Source of the DNA: Pseudonocardia ammonioxydans | GTDB lineage: Bacteria; Actinomycetota; Actinomycetes; Mycobacteriales; Pseudonocardiaceae | Direction of reading: 5' to 3' | DNA: 64,000 bases | NCBI RefSeq assembly: GCF_900115005.1 | Contig: NZ_FOUY01000002.1 | Span: forward strand, 62,001-126,000 | In this document: one piece after another, positions 8,801-17,116 of the stretch | Position numbering within the stretch: the first letter of the stretch is position 1 | How the letters are laid out: the number at the start of each line of letters is the position of its first letter | Notes under the pieces: model-generated | The model's input: the letters and a program-made list of their open reading frames with translations, nothing else | The model's database searches: none | Told to the model about the DNA's origin: nothing | Made by a program: the position numbers and the translations under genes

Positions 8801-9438
8801 ACCACCTTCATCCCGCGCAGGTACGAGAGCACCGCGACGTTCATCTCGGCCAGCGAGGCCGCCTGCTCGTGGCTCGACGCCCGCGCCATCGCCGAGGCCA
8901 CCCCGCCGATCACGAGCACGACGAGCAGCGCCAGCAGCGCGAGCAGCCCCAGCCGCCAGTCGACGGCGAGCAGCAGCGCGGTCGTCGCGACCGGTACGGC
9001 AGCCGCGGCGGCGACGTCCGGGACGCCGTGCGCGAGCGCCTCCTCCAGCTGCTCGACGTCGTCGTGCAGGGTCTTCTTGAGCTCCCCCGCCGACCGGCCG
9101 GTCACCCGGCTCAGCGGGATCCGGTCGAACCGGCCCACCAGGGCCCGGCGCAGGTCGGCCAGTGCCGCATAGGCGGCGATGTGCGCGACGTGCCCCGACG
9201 CGGCCCCGGCCACCGCCTTGACCAGCAGTGCCGCGGCCGTCCACCCGGCGATCGCGGCCACGGCCCCGGTGTCGGGGCTCGTACCCCCGAACGGCTCGAC
9301 CGCGACCAGGTAGACGGCGACGTAGGGCGCGAGCCCCGCACCCGCGGAGACGACGGAGAGCACGGCGGCGACCGCCAGGGCGGGGCGCCGTCGCCGGAGC
9401 ACGGCTCCGATCGACGGGGGCGGGACCTCGGAACGCAT
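5815..9438 (-). CDS. Fused double ABC transporter (TMD-NBD-TMD-NBD), IrtAB/YbtPQ siderophore-uptake type
   Basis: 1207 residues holding two complete half-transporters in one chain. Each half has ~6 membrane segments followed by an ATPase. The first NBD has GPTGAGKST, LSGGQRQR and VVLLDEAT; the second has GPSGAGKST, LSGGQRQR and VLVLDEAV. Both ATP sites therefore look competent. The fold is that of ABC exporters, but mycobacterial IrtAB and Yersinia YbtPQ of this class import ferric siderophores. The adjacent FecB-like lipoprotein supports uptake here. A ~45-residue Pro/Ala-rich linker joins the halves. ATG at 9436-9438 is the best start; a TTG twelve codons upstream is unlikely. There is no siderophore-interaction (flavin) domain as in IrtA. 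Confidence 0.82.
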   Translation of the reverse strand: MRSEVPPPSIGAVLRRRRPALAVAAVLSVVSAGAGLAPYVAVYLVAVEPFGGTSPDTGAVAAIAGWTAAALLVKAVAGAASGHVAHIAAYAALADLRRALVGRFDRIPLSRVTGRSAGELKKTLHDDVEQLEEALAHGVPDVAAAAAVPVATTALLLAVDWRLGLLALLALLVVLVIGGVASAMARASSHEQAASLAEMNVAVLSYLRGMKVVRTFRRAGGADEQLIGILDRAVRAGDAPLRSPARWLVAMMTAAFGLPVALLIPAAGLGVAGGGVDVATLTLFLLLGLGYATPLLAFVGTLATLGQRVQTASAGVAALLAEPDLPAPARPRVPRPGPDGLDVTFSGVGFGYDPQRPVLSGVDLHVPAGRVLALVGPTGAGKSTLARLVARFADVDTGAVRIGGVDVRDIAPDELGRIVSVVAQDDHVFDASVRENIRIGRPDASDAEVDEAGRRARVDEFADTLPDGWDTVLGAAGGRLSGGQRQRISVARALLKASPVVLLDEATAFLDAENQAATTAAVRELARGRTVLVIAHRLDTVVDADRVVVVDDGAVAASGTHTELLAGSPRYRALWTAFTEGAGWALQGGGEVAPVPRTAPAPAGRAAAPAPAPLESGDPDGPAWAAAAASIVRPGLGGLDFGRQWTALLGRWWPRLRRRGLGRLVLEGLFRGAPVAAVYLVLVAAVEGSVTTQFVGAVTGVLAVLLVGRVFASNAANQVVWRIATRAKVDLQLSMLERLRAVPLGALDRLDTGRIATTVTDDTVMIDFQNTPQQIAGALLTPLYAAVVLLVIDWRLALATLAGVPLFVLCTVLSDRAFRRVMAPMGEARARATSRLLDHVQGSPVLRAYPGSAIAGRYGAAVEELRSASVAMSVRALPAVALGSVALELGLVALIVVGAGLYGAGAIPAATLLLFLVLYQPLGELAALTGYRRTQQQIARRIATIWEEPVLREPGIPAVPHGADVELRAAGFRYGAGTGGLDGVSLRAEAGAVTALVGPSGAGKSTVANLVARFWDVDSGAVLLGGADVRDLGSAGVAALVTTVFQDVYLFPGTIRDNVALGRPDATDAEVAEALDAAQCTEFVDRLPHGAGTVIGEGGADLSGGQRQRLSIARALLADAPVLVLDEAVASVDAETEVRIQRALSRLARGRTVIVVAHRLSTIRDADRIVVLDDGRVDAAGTHDELVASSPVYRRLLAASAVPAAAS

Positions 9439-9464
9439 GCGGTGACTCTGGCCGCCCCGGCGCC

Positions 9465-9490
9465 ATAAAGTCAACAAGGATGAACTTAAT
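9465..9490. promoter_or_regulatory. AT-rich imperfect inverted repeat (candidate operator) between the iron-uptake operon and a kinase gene
   Basis: The arms ATAAAGTCAA and TGAACTTAAT face each other around CAAGGA. Eight of the ten arm positions pair, including ATNAAGT/ACTTNAT, in an otherwise G+C-saturated sequence. It lies 27 bp upstream of the leftward ABC transporter start and ~85 bp upstream of the rightward kinase gene. Spacing and symmetry suit a TetR-type dimer, possibly the regulator encoded at 4056-4808. It does not match the DtxR/IdeR consensus. Confidence 0.45.
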
Positions 9491-9574
9491 TACTCGCGCC
9501 CGGGTTCCACGAGTCGTCCCCGATGCCCGCTCCCGGGTGGTATCAACACGATCGGGGTGGCGGGAGGGGGCGGC

Positions 9575-11131
9575 ATGCCGGGTGCGGGCGCGGGCGGGGA
9601 TCTGCCGGTCGGGGCGGAGTTCGGCGACTACGAGATACGGGGGCGGCTCGGCGCGGGCGGGATGGGCGTGGTGTTCCGTGCCTACGACCGCCGGCACGGC
9701 GGCGAGGTGGCGCTCAAGGTGCTGCCCGCGCACCTCGCCGACGACCGGGTCACCGTCGAACGGTTCCGCCGGGAGGCGCGGGCCGCGTTCGAGCTGCGGG
9801 ACCCGCACGTCGTCCCGGTGCACGGCTTCGGCGAGACCGACGGCCGGCTGCACCTGGCGATGCGACTGATCGACGGCGAGGACCTCGCGCGGCTGCTGGC
9901 CCGCCGGGCCCCGCTGCCACCGCGGCGGGCCGCGGGGATCCTCCGGCAGGCGGCGCACGCGCTGGACGCCGCGCACGCCGCCGGCATGGTGCACCGGGAC
10001 GTCAAACCGGCGAACCTGCTGGTCGTCGAGGCGCGCGACGACTTCACCTACCTCGTCGACTTCGGCATCGCCCGGGCACTCGGCCCCGACCCGGACACCG
10101 CGCTCACCGAGACCGGTGCCACCGTCGGCACGCTCGCCTACCTCGCCCCGGAGCGGCTGCAGGACTCCCTCGGCCCGGTCGACGGCCGCGCCGACGTCTA
10201 CTCGCTGACCTGCGTGCTGGTCGAGATGCTCACCGGGCGGCCCCCGTTCACCGCGGCGGAGCCGGCCGCCGTGCTCTCGGCACACCTGCTGTCCCCGCCG
10301 CCGCGGGTGAGCGCCCGGGTGCCCGGGCTGGACCCCGCCTGGGACGACGTCGTCGCGCGCGGGCTGGCGAAGCGCCCGGACGACCGGTTCTCCGGTGCCG
10401 GGGAGCTCGCCGCCGCGGTGGCGCGGGTCGCCGACCGGGAGCCGCGGCCGACCCGGGAGCAGACGCGCCCGGCACCGGCGCTCGAGCTCCCCGGCGGTGA
10501 CCGGCCGGACCCGGGCCCGCGTTCGCGCGGGCTGCTCCTCGCGATCGGTGCCGTGGCCGTCACCGCGGCCGTGCTGGTCGGGGTCGTCTGGGCGGTCCTG
10601 CCCGGCCGCGGGGCGGGGCCGGGGATCGCGGTGCCGACGCTGCCGCCGGCGAGCACCGTCGCCGCCCCACCGACCGGCAGCCCGACCGGCGGCAGCCCCT
10701 CCACCGACGGCACAGCCACGGCGGGTGGTGGTGGCACGCTCCAGCCCGCGGGCGGCGCACCGGGCGCGACCGGCCCCACGTTCGACCCGCTGGTGGGCGA
10801 CGGCGACCTGGGGCTGGCCGCCCCGATCACCCGGCTCGCCTGCACCGGCGACGACGTCGTGGTCGTCGGCGCCGGGGTGGACCCGGCGCGCTATCCGCAG
10901 GACGTCGTGGAGCACCTGGCGAAGCACCCCGGCGCGCGCTACCTGCGCTCGCTGGGCGGCTGCGGCTCGTTCCGGCCGCGGACCCCGACCGGTGAGCTGA
11001 TCTACGTCGTGTACCTGGGGCCGTTCACCGACCGTGGGCGGGCCTGTGCCGCCCTCGCCGCGGCCGGTGGCGACTCCTACCTGCAGCCGCTGGGCGCCGC
11101 GCCCAGCGTGCCCGGCGGACCGGGCTGCTGA
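9575..11131 (+). CDS. Membrane Ser/Thr protein kinase with Cys-containing extracellular domain
   Basis: 518 residues from an ATG at 9575 preceded by GGAGGGGG (a GTG at 9557 is possible). The kinase domain is complete: glycine loop LGAGGMG (25-31), K48 in ALKVL, HRDVKPAN (140-147), DFG (162-164) and APE (191-193). After a basic/proline-rich juxtamembrane stretch, one membrane helix spans about 319-342. A Pro/Thr/Gly-rich linker then leads to a ~100-residue outer domain with four or more cysteines, one of them the final residue. No PASTA repeats are present. The type is a PknB-like envelope sensor; its ligand and substrates are unknown. Confidence 0.85.
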   Translation: MPGAGAGGDLPVGAEFGDYEIRGRLGAGGMGVVFRAYDRRHGGEVALKVLPAHLADDRVTVERFRREARAAFELRDPHVVPVHGFGETDGRLHLAMRLIDGEDLARLLARRAPLPPRRAAGILRQAAHALDAAHAAGMVHRDVKPANLLVVEARDDFTYLVDFGIARALGPDPDTALTETGATVGTLAYLAPERLQDSLGPVDGRADVYSLTCVLVEMLTGRPPFTAAEPAAVLSAHLLSPPPRVSARVPGLDPAWDDVVARGLAKRPDDRFSGAGELAAAVARVADREPRPTREQTRPAPALELPGGDRPDPGPRSRGLLLAIGAVAVTAAVLVGVVWAVLPGRGAGPGIAVPTLPPASTVAAPPTGSPTGGSPSTDGTATAGGGGTLQPAGGAPGATGPTFDPLVGDGDLGLAAPITRLACTGDDVVVVGAGVDPARYPQDVVEHLAKHPGARYLRSLGGCGSFRPRTPTGELIYVVYLGPFTDRGRACAALAAAGGDSYLQPLGAAPSVPGGPGC

Positions 11132-11138
11132 GACCCGG

Positions 11139-11777
11139 TCAGCGGCGCCGGTGCAGGGCGACGAGGTAGTCGCCGCCGGTGTAGGGGTCGCGCTGCCAGG
11201 TGGCCCACCGCTGCTCCGGGACCAGGCCCGCGTCGGCGCACCAGCCGTCGTACTCGTCGGGGGTGGGCCAGCCCGGCTGCAGCGTGAACCCGGCCAGCAG
11301 CAGCCCGCCCGGGCGCAGGTGCCGGGCGCATCCGGCGACCACACCGGACCGGTCGGTCGCGTACGGGATCACGTTGCCCGCCAGCACGACCAGCCCGAAC
11401 CGCTCGGGCAGGTCGAGGTGTTCGAGGCCGCAGACCTCCCAGCGCAGCCCGGGTGCCTTGGCCCGCGCCGCGGAGATCATGTCCGGGTCCGGGTCCACCC
11501 CGGTCACGGCGATCCCGCGCCGGTCGAGCTCGATCGCGACCCGGCCGGTGCCGCAGCCGCCGTCGAGCACGGGGCCCTCGGGGTCTTCGGTCAGCAGGGC
11601 CTGCGCGAGGCCGGCCTCGCCGTGCGGGTCGTGGCCCGCCTCGGCCATCGCCGCCCACCGCGCGTCGTAGGCGTCGAGGTCGACCCGCGACTTCCAGGAC
11701 TCCCAGTCGGCGGGCAGGTTCTGTGGGTTCTGTGGGTTCGGTGGATTCGGCGGGTTCGTCGGCAGCTCGTCCGGCAC
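11139..11777 (-). CDS. Class I SAM-dependent methyltransferase with Asn-Pro-rich N-terminus
   Basis: 212 residues. Motif I reads VLDGGCGTGRVAIEL, followed by GVDPDPDMI (ribose-binding acid) and PGGLLLAGF. These place it with small methyltransferases of the Methyltransf_25 kind; the substrate is unknown. The N-terminus from the GTG at 11777 carries an NPPNPPNPQNPQN stretch encoded by five imperfect 9-bp tandem repeats (11719-11763), just before the folded domain. The gene converges with the kinase gene, 7 bp between stops, and is followed upstream by the ECF sigma gene on the same strand. Confidence 0.78.
   Translation of the reverse strand: MPDELPTNPPNPPNPQNPQNLPADWESWKSRVDLDAYDARWAAMAEAGHDPHGEAGLAQALLTEDPEGPVLDGGCGTGRVAIELDRRGIAVTGVDPDPDMISAARAKAPGLRWEVCGLEHLDLPERFGLVVLAGNVIPYATDRSGVVAGCARHLRPGGLLLAGFTLQPGWPTPDEYDGWCADAGLVPEQRWATWQRDPYTGGDYLVALHRRR
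11719..11763. repeat. Five 9-bp tandem repeats inside the methyltransferase N-terminus
   Basis: Units GTTCTGTGG, GTTCTGTGG, GTTCGGTGG, ATTCGGCGG and GTTCGTCGG run head to tail. Being a multiple of three they add or remove Asn-Pro triplets without changing frame. Confidence 0.75.
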
Positions 11778-11799
11778 GGTCGTGCAGCGTAGTGCCGGT

Positions 11800-12684
11800 C
11801 TACCGCCGCAGGGCGACCGTCTGCTCCATCCCGGTGAGCTTGGCGGGGTTGCGCACGGCGTAGAGCCCGCTGACCCGGCCCCCGTCGACCCGCAGCGTCA
11901 GCACGGTGTCGAGCTCCCCGTCGATCCGCAGGACCACCGCCGGACGCCCGTTCACCTCGGCCGTGGACAGCGTGCCCGCGCCGGCGAGCCGGGACACCCC
12001 GCCGACCAGCACGCGCGCCACCCGGTCGGCTCCGGTGACCGGCCGCGGGAGGGCCTGCTTCACGCCGCCACCGTCACCGACCAAGACCACCTCCGGTGCC
12101 AGTACGTCGAGCAGCCCCTGCAGGTCGCCGGTCTCCACCGCGCGCCGGAACGCCGCGGTCGCGGACCGGGCCTCCTCGGTCGAGGCCGTGCCGTGCGGGC
12201 GGCAGGCCACGACGTGCGCCCGCGCCCGGTGCGCGATCTGACGGACGGCGGTGGCGGTGCGACCGACCGCGGCGGCGATCTCGTCGTGGCCGAGGTCGAA
12301 CACCTCGCGCAGCACGAACACCGCCCGCTCGATCGGCGCGAGGGACTCCAGCACCAGCAGCATCGCCGTCGAGACGCTCTCCGCGAGCTCGACGTCGTCG
12401 GCCACGTCGGCGGTGGTCAGCAGCGGCTCGGGCAGCCAGGAGCCGACGTAGGTCTCCCGGCGGCGGCCGAGCGTGCGCAACCGGGTGAGCGCCTGGCGGG
12501 TGGTGATCCGGACCAGGTAGGCCCGCCGCTCGCGCACCGCCGCGAGGTCCACACCGGACCAGCGCAGCCATGTCTCCTGCACCACGTCCTCGGCGTCGGC
12601 GGCCGAACCGAGCATCTCGTAGGCGACGGTGAACAGCAGGTTGCGGTGCTCGACGAACGCCGCAGTGTGCCCCTGCATCGGCAT
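11800..12684 (-). CDS. ECF41-type RNA polymerase sigma factor (SigJ-like)
   Basis: 294 residues, longer than the ~190 of ordinary ECF factors. Region 2 holds EHRNLLFTVAYEMLGS and DAEDVVQETWLRW; region 4 holds LAPIERAVFVLREVFDLGHDEIAAAVGRT. The remaining ~110 residues form a SnoaL-like (NTF2-fold) extension with the ECF41 hallmarks DGGG and a near-NPDKL motif written here as NPAKL. ECF41 factors have no separate anti-sigma factor; the extension itself tunes activity. They control a neighbouring carboxymuconolactone-decarboxylase or oxidoreductase gene. Exactly that partner lies divergently at 12854, and both genes have ECF41-like promoter elements. Confidence 0.88.
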   Translation of the reverse strand: MPMQGHTAAFVEHRNLLFTVAYEMLGSAADAEDVVQETWLRWSGVDLAAVRERRAYLVRITTRQALTRLRTLGRRRETYVGSWLPEPLLTTADVADDVELAESVSTAMLLVLESLAPIERAVFVLREVFDLGHDEIAAAVGRTATAVRQIAHRARAHVVACRPHGTASTEEARSATAAFRRAVETGDLQGLLDVLAPEVVLVGDGGGVKQALPRPVTGADRVARVLVGGVSRLAGAGTLSTAEVNGRPAVVLRIDGELDTVLTLRVDGGRVSGLYAVRNPAKLTGMEQTVALRR

Positions 12685-12718
12685 GCCGGCTCCTCTCGTC
12701 CGGACGGCTCGACCATCC

Positions 12719-12745
12719 GACGCCGGCCGCGCCCGGTCCGTGACA
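12719..12745 (-). promoter_or_regulatory. ECF41-type promoter of the sigma gene (autoregulation)
   Basis: On the minus strand TGTCACG (12745-12739) is followed after exactly 16 bp by CGTC (12722-12719). The published ECF41 consensus is TGTCACA, 16 bp, CGTC. The start codon lies about 35 bp downstream of the -10 element, a sensible leader length. Confidence 0.7.
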
Positions 12746-12779
12746 CCGGGGCCGGGTGTCCTGCGTCACAGCACGAGGG

Positions 12780-12806
12780 TGTCACGCGGAACGGGCCGGC
12801 GGAGTC
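12780..12806 (+). promoter_or_regulatory. ECF41-type promoter of the carboxymuconolactone-decarboxylase-like gene
   Basis: TGTCACG at 12780-12786 and AGTC at 12803-12806 are 16 bp apart, one base off the ECF41 -10 consensus. It is placed 48 bp ahead of the ATG at 12854 and mirrors the divergent promoter of the sigma gene. Confidence 0.65.
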
Positions 12807-12853
12807 CCCTGACCGTCCGCACGACCACCCGGAACGAGATCACGGAGGACCAG

Positions 12854-13342
12854 ATGACGGACACCCGGTTCGACCTGTTCGGCAACGACGTCGCCGCCCG
12901 GTTCGCCACCCGCTTCGCCGGCGCGGCGCGAGTCGTCGCCCAGTCCCCGCTGCCGCCCGCGACCGCCGAGCTGGTGTCGTTGCGCGCCAGCCAGATCAAC
13001 GGCTGCGGGTTCTGCACCGACATGCACACCACGGAGGCGACGGCGGCCGGGGAGAGTGCCGTGCGGCTGCACCTGGTCGCGGCCTGGCGCGACGCGACCG
13101 TGTTCACCGAGGCCGAGCGCGCGGCCCTCGCCCTGGCCGAGGAGGGCACCCGGCTCGCCGACGCCCACACCGGGGTGTCCGACGCGACCTGGGCGCGGGT
13201 GCGCGAGCACTACGACGACGACCAGGTCGCCGCGCTGCTGTGCCTCGTCGCGCTGATCAACGCGGCGAACCGGCTCAACGTGATCGCGCGGACCCCGGCG
13301 GGGTCCTACCGGCCGGGCATGTTCGCCGCCGCGCAGCAGTGA
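12854..13342 (+). CDS. Carboxymuconolactone decarboxylase / AhpD-like alkylhydroperoxidase family protein
   Basis: 162 residues of all-alpha AhpD/CMD fold. The redox pair C51-G-F-C54 with H58 ([13 protein letters not shown]) is that of AhpD-type peroxidases, which use the CxxC thiols to reduce hydroperoxides. A GGAGG sits 8 nt before the ATG. ECF41 sigma factors typically regulate such proteins, and this gene is divergent from one with matching promoter elements. Role in peroxide or reactive-electrophile defence is inferred from family and context; the true substrate of ECF41-linked CMD proteins is not established. Confidence 0.85.
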   Translation: MTDTRFDLFGNDVAARFATRFAGAARVVAQSPLPPATAELVSLRASQINGCGFCTDMHTTEATAAGESAVRLHLVAAWRDATVFTEAERAALALAEEGTRLADAHTGVSDATWARVREHYDDDQVAALLCLVALINAANRLNVIARTPAGSYRPGMFAAAQQ

Positions 13343-13381
13343 CTCCGCCGGTGCACCCGGCGCCCGGGGCGCCGTCGGGCC

Positions 13382-15112
13382 TCACGCGGCCCCGGCGGCC
13401 CCCGGGGCGGTGACGGCGTGGACGAGCTTGCGCCGCAGCCAGCCGGCCAGCCGCTGCCCCCGGTACGCCGGGTGCACCAGCACGATCGGCTCCGGCCCGG
13501 CGTCCGGGCCCGGCTCCCCGGCCGCGGCCAGTGAGCCCGCGGCGACCACGACGCCGTCGGCAGTGCGCACCACCAGGCTGCCGCCGCCGGGCGGGACCAG
13601 CAGCGCCCGCAGGTCCGCCGCCGCCCACTCCACATCGGACGGTGTGCGATCCGGGAGCGCCGCCACGCAGGCCCGCAGCAGCACGTCCAGCTCGGCCGTC
13701 TCCTCGCCGGTGCCCGGGGTCGCGACCAGCTCGTCGCCGCCGGGCAGCAGGACCTCGTGGCCGACCCGGCCCGGCGGCACGGCTGCGGCCCGCACGAAGG
13801 CCTCCGCCCGGGCCCGCTCGGTGACGGTGAACGGGGCCCACGCGCGCCGGGCCACCATCGGCGGCTCCTGCGGCGACGGCAGGACGAACACGTGCTCGTC
13901 GTCGAGCTCCGGGCCGGTCGGGGCGACGTCGACCTCGTCGGCGTGCAGCAGCGCGGCCAGCCCCTCGACCAGCTCCGCCGGGCCCTGCCCGCGGCACCCG
14001 GCGAGCAGGTCCAGCGCCCGGGTGGGCGCGTCGACCAGCTCGTGCGGGTCGGCCGCGACCACGCGCACGGCGTCCGGCCCGGCGCTGTTCAGCGCGCTCC
14101 GCACGACGGCGACGAGCCGGTCCGGGGTGAGCGTCCCGCCGACCAGCATCTCGTCGACCACCGAGCGGGAGTCCTGCCCGTGCACCGACAGCGACAGGAT
14201 GTTGGCGCCCGCGTCGGCGACGGCGGTGGTCAGCCGGGCGAGCGCGCCGGACTCGTCGGGCAGCTGGACCCGCACCTTGTACAGCGACGGCAGGACGGGC
14301 TCGTCCCCGTCGCCGGGGGCCGCCGCCAGGTCGGTCGTGGTCTCGGTGACCACCCGCAGCACCGGCCGGTCGCCGGGCGCCCGGCACTCGATCAGCGCCT
14401 GACCCGGGCCGACGGCGGTCAGCCCGACCGCGCCGAGCGCGGCCCACATCGTGACCTGGTTCGCGGTCAGGACCGGCTTGCCGAGCTCGCGCTCCAGCTC
14501 GGCGATCACGTCGTAGGTGGGCAGGTTGGTGCAGGAGACGAACACCGCCTCCGCGTCGGGGTGGTCGGCCGCCCGCACCGCGCGCACCACCTCGTCCGGC
14601 GAGACGTGCCAGATGTGGCCGAGCAGGCCGAGCCCGTGCCGACTCACGGTGTCGACGCCGTGCGCGGCCAGGAAGCCCTCGAGCTTGGCGGTCAGGTCGG
14701 CGACGTACGGCGTCGCCAGGGCGAGCCGGTCGACACCGAGCGCGGTGCACGCCGCGACCAGCGATCCGGCGGTCGTGACCGCCTGCGGCGCACCGGCCTC
14801 GCGGATCACCTCGCGCAGCGCCCGCTCGCCCTCGGCGCCACCGACGAAACTGCCGGACGTGCACGAGTACGCCACCACGCCCGGGGCGGGCTCCAGCACG
14901 TTCTGCACGGCCGTGCGCACGATCTCCGGGGCCGAGACCAGGCGCGCCTGACCGGCGTCGGCCGGGGCCACGACGTACGGGGTGCGGGTCACGTGCAGCG
15001 AGACGGGCTCGGGGACCCATCGCCACATCTCCCGGTCCTGGGCGAAGTCGTAGGGCACCACGACGCCGATGCCCGGCACACCGGGGGGATCCAGGAACTG
15101 CTCACCGTTCAT
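13382..15112 (-). CDS. Three-part fusion: maleate isomerase/Asp-Glu racemase-like + ACT + GNAT-like domain
   Basis: 576 residues. Residues 1-~250 resemble the maleate cis-trans isomerase/arylmalonate decarboxylase superfamily, with the two catalytic-type cysteines C84 (YSCTSGSF) and C194 (SCTNLPT). Residues ~276-345 form an ACT domain ([20 protein letters not shown], then [13 protein letters not shown]), a small-ligand sensor. Residues ~430-570 resemble a GNAT acyltransferase, with [14 protein letters not shown] similar to its acetyl-CoA loop. ACT-GNAT pairs are known in actinobacterial amino-acid-regulated acetyltransferases; joining them to an isomerase is unusual. ATG at 15112 has GGAGG 5 nt upstream. 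Function not known. Confidence 0.7.
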   Translation of the reverse strand: MNGEQFLDPPGVPGIGVVVPYDFAQDREMWRWVPEPVSLHVTRTPYVVAPADAGQARLVSAPEIVRTAVQNVLEPAPGVVAYSCTSGSFVGGAEGERALREVIREAGAPQAVTTAGSLVAACTALGVDRLALATPYVADLTAKLEGFLAAHGVDTVSRHGLGLLGHIWHVSPDEVVRAVRAADHPDAEAVFVSCTNLPTYDVIAELERELGKPVLTANQVTMWAALGAVGLTAVGPGQALIECRAPGDRPVLRVVTETTTDLAAAPGDGDEPVLPSLYKVRVQLPDESGALARLTTAVADAGANILSLSVHGQDSRSVVDEMLVGGTLTPDRLVAVVRSALNSAGPDAVRVVAADPHELVDAPTRALDLLAGCRGQGPAELVEGLAALLHADEVDVAPTGPELDDEHVFVLPSPQEPPMVARRAWAPFTVTERARAEAFVRAAAVPPGRVGHEVLLPGGDELVATPGTGEETAELDVLLRACVAALPDRTPSDVEWAAADLRALLVPPGGGSLVVRTADGVVVAAGSLAAAGEPGPDAGPEPIVLVHPAYRGQRLAGWLRRKLVHAVTAPGAAGAA

Positions 15113-15332
15113 GCCGGCCTCCACACCGCACAGGGATCATCACCCGCCGGTTCCACAGGAGGTCACGGCGGGTCTCACAGGGGTCGGGACGCCCGCCGGA
15201 GGCCGTGGGTACCGTCTTCCCGCCAGTATCCGCGCGACAACACACGCCTGGCCGGAGAAGAGGCGTTCTTGCCCATTCTCGATCGTCCCGACGGCAGGGT
15301 GCCATCCCACCGTCGCGGCGCGCAACAGCCGA

Positions 15333-17021
15333 TCAGACGCAGACCGCCCCGTCGGCCGCGGACGACACGAGCCTGGCGTATTTCCCCAGCACACCGCGCC
15401 GGTTGGTCGGCTCCGGGCGCACCCATTCCGCGCGCCGGCGAGCCAACTCGTCGTCGGTGACGCCGAGGTCGAGCGTGCGTGCCCGCATGTCCAGGGTGAT
15501 CGGGTCGCCGTCGCGGACCAGCGCGATCGGACCACCGTCGGCGGCCTCGGGCGCGACGTGCCCGACGCACAGCCCGGTCGTCGCCCCGGAGAACCGGCCG
15601 TCGGTCACCAGCAGCACGTCCTTGCCGAGCCCGGCACCCTTGATCCGCCCGGTGACCGCCAGCATCTCGCGCATCCCGGGACCGCCTCGCGGGCCCTCGT
15701 ACCGGATCAGCACGATGGTGCCGGGCTCGATCTCACCGTTGTCGACGGCGTCGAGCGCGCCCTGCTCGCCGTCGAACACCCGGGCGGTGCCGGTGAACGT
15801 CGCCGCGTCGAAGCCGGCGGACTTGACCACCGCCCCCTCCGGCGCCAGCGAGCCCCGCAGGATCGTGATGCCGCCGGTCGGGTGGATCGGGTCGGCCAGG
15901 TCGTGGACGACGCTGCCGTCGAGCCCCGGCGGGTCGAGCTCGGCGAGGTTCTCGGCGACGGTCTTCCCGGTGACGGTGAGCGCGTCGCCGTGGATCAGCC
16001 CGGCGTCGAGCAGCGCCTTCATCACCACCGGGATCCCGCCGACCTGGTCGACGGCGTACATGAGGTGGCGCCCGAACGGCTTGACGTCGGCCAGGTGCGG
16101 GACCCGGTCGCCGACCCGGTTGAAGTCGTCGAGGTTCAGCTCGACGCCGGCCTCGCGGGCGATCGCGAGCAGGTGCAGCACCGCGTTGGTGGAGCCGCCG
16201 AACGCCATGACCACGGCGATGGCGTTCTCGAAGGCCTCCCGGGTCAGGATCGACCGCGCGGTCAGCCCCTGCTCGATCATGCCGACCGACGCCTCCCCCG
16301 AGGCCCGGGCGACACCGTCCCGGCGGCGGTCGACGGCGGGCGGGCTGGCCGAGCCTGGCAGCGCCATCCCGAGCGCCTCGGCCGCGGCCGCCATCGTGTT
16401 CGCGGTGTAGAACCCGCCGCACGCGCCCTCACCGGGGCACATCGCCCGTTCCAGCGCGTCGACCTCCTCGGTGCTGATCAGGCCGCGGGCGCACGCGCCG
16501 ATCGCCTCGAACGCGTCACCGATGTTGACCTCGCGGTCGTCGACCCGCCCCGGCATGATCGATCCCGCGTAGACGAAGACCCCGGCGAGGTCGAGCCGGG
16601 CCGCGCCCATCAGCATGCCGGGCAGCGACTTGTCGCACCCCGCGAGCAGCACGGTGCCGTCCAGCCGCTCGGCCTCGACGACCGTCTCCACCGAGTCGGC
16701 GATGATCTCGCGGCTGACCAGTGAGTAGTGCATCCCGCGGTGCCCCATGGAGATCGCGTCGGAGACCGAGATCGTGCCGAACTCCAGCGGGTAGCCGCCG
16801 GCGGCGTGCACGCCCTCCTTGGCCGCCATCGCGAGCCGTTGCAGCGACAGGTTGCAGGGGGTGATCTCGTTCCAGGAGGACGCGATCCCGATCTGCGGCT
16901 TGGCGAAGTCGTCGTCGCGCATCCCGACGGCGCGCAGCATCGACCGGGCTGCGGTCGCGCCGAGCCCGTCGGTGACCTGGTGGCTGCGCGGCTTGCGGGT
17001 GGTCGGTGGGGTGGTGGTCAT
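15333..17021 (-). CDS. ilvD: Dihydroxy-acid dehydratase
   Basis: 562 residues, full length for IlvD, which dehydrates dihydroxy-isovalerate/methylvalerate to the 2-oxo acids in valine, isoleucine and pantothenate synthesis. The Fe-S ligand region is intact: [19 protein letters not shown] and [15 protein letters not shown]. The C-terminus has [14 protein letters not shown], the substrate/Mg loop. The start [14 protein letters not shown] is typical for actinobacteria; ATG at 17019-17021 has GAGGAG-like sequence upstream. It stands alone without ilvBNC. The next gene on this strand, the ACT-containing fusion, is ~220 bp downstream and probably separate. Confidence 0.93.
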   Translation of the reverse strand: MTTTPPTTRKPRSHQVTDGLGATAARSMLRAVGMRDDDFAKPQIGIASSWNEITPCNLSLQRLAMAAKEGVHAAGGYPLEFGTISVSDAISMGHRGMHYSLVSREIIADSVETVVEAERLDGTVLLAGCDKSLPGMLMGAARLDLAGVFVYAGSIMPGRVDDREVNIGDAFEAIGACARGLISTEEVDALERAMCPGEGACGGFYTANTMAAAAEALGMALPGSASPPAVDRRRDGVARASGEASVGMIEQGLTARSILTREAFENAIAVVMAFGGSTNAVLHLLAIAREAGVELNLDDFNRVGDRVPHLADVKPFGRHLMYAVDQVGGIPVVMKALLDAGLIHGDALTVTGKTVAENLAELDPPGLDGSVVHDLADPIHPTGGITILRGSLAPEGAVVKSAGFDAATFTGTARVFDGEQGALDAVDNGEIEPGTIVLIRYEGPRGGPGMREMLAVTGRIKGAGLGKDVLLVTDGRFSGATTGLCVGHVAPEAADGGPIALVRDGDPITLDMRARTLDLGVTDDELARRRAEWVRPEPTNRRGVLGKYARLVSSAADGAVCV

Positions 17022-17116
17022 GACGCGCTCCTCGTGTCCGGGCGGCCGGGCCGCCCGATCCTCTCGCAGATCAGCGATCGGGGCCGGTTGCCCGGCGACA
17101 CGAATCCCCCGTTCAG

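Noticed and set aside
5779..9468. A ~1230-codon open frame on the plus strand, antisense to the fused ABC transporter
   Set aside because: It lacks any domain and has the Arg/Gly/Asp-rich composition of a shadow frame. The minus strand encodes a complete double ABC transporter.
9465..9490. DtxR/IdeR iron box for the first siderophore locus
   Set aside because: The repeat has the wrong sequence (AAAGT/ACTT rather than AGGTTAGGCT) and spacing.
13356..13380. Terminator between the CMD gene and the triple-fusion gene
   Set aside because: Only a short G+C stem with mismatches; no better than background in this sequence.
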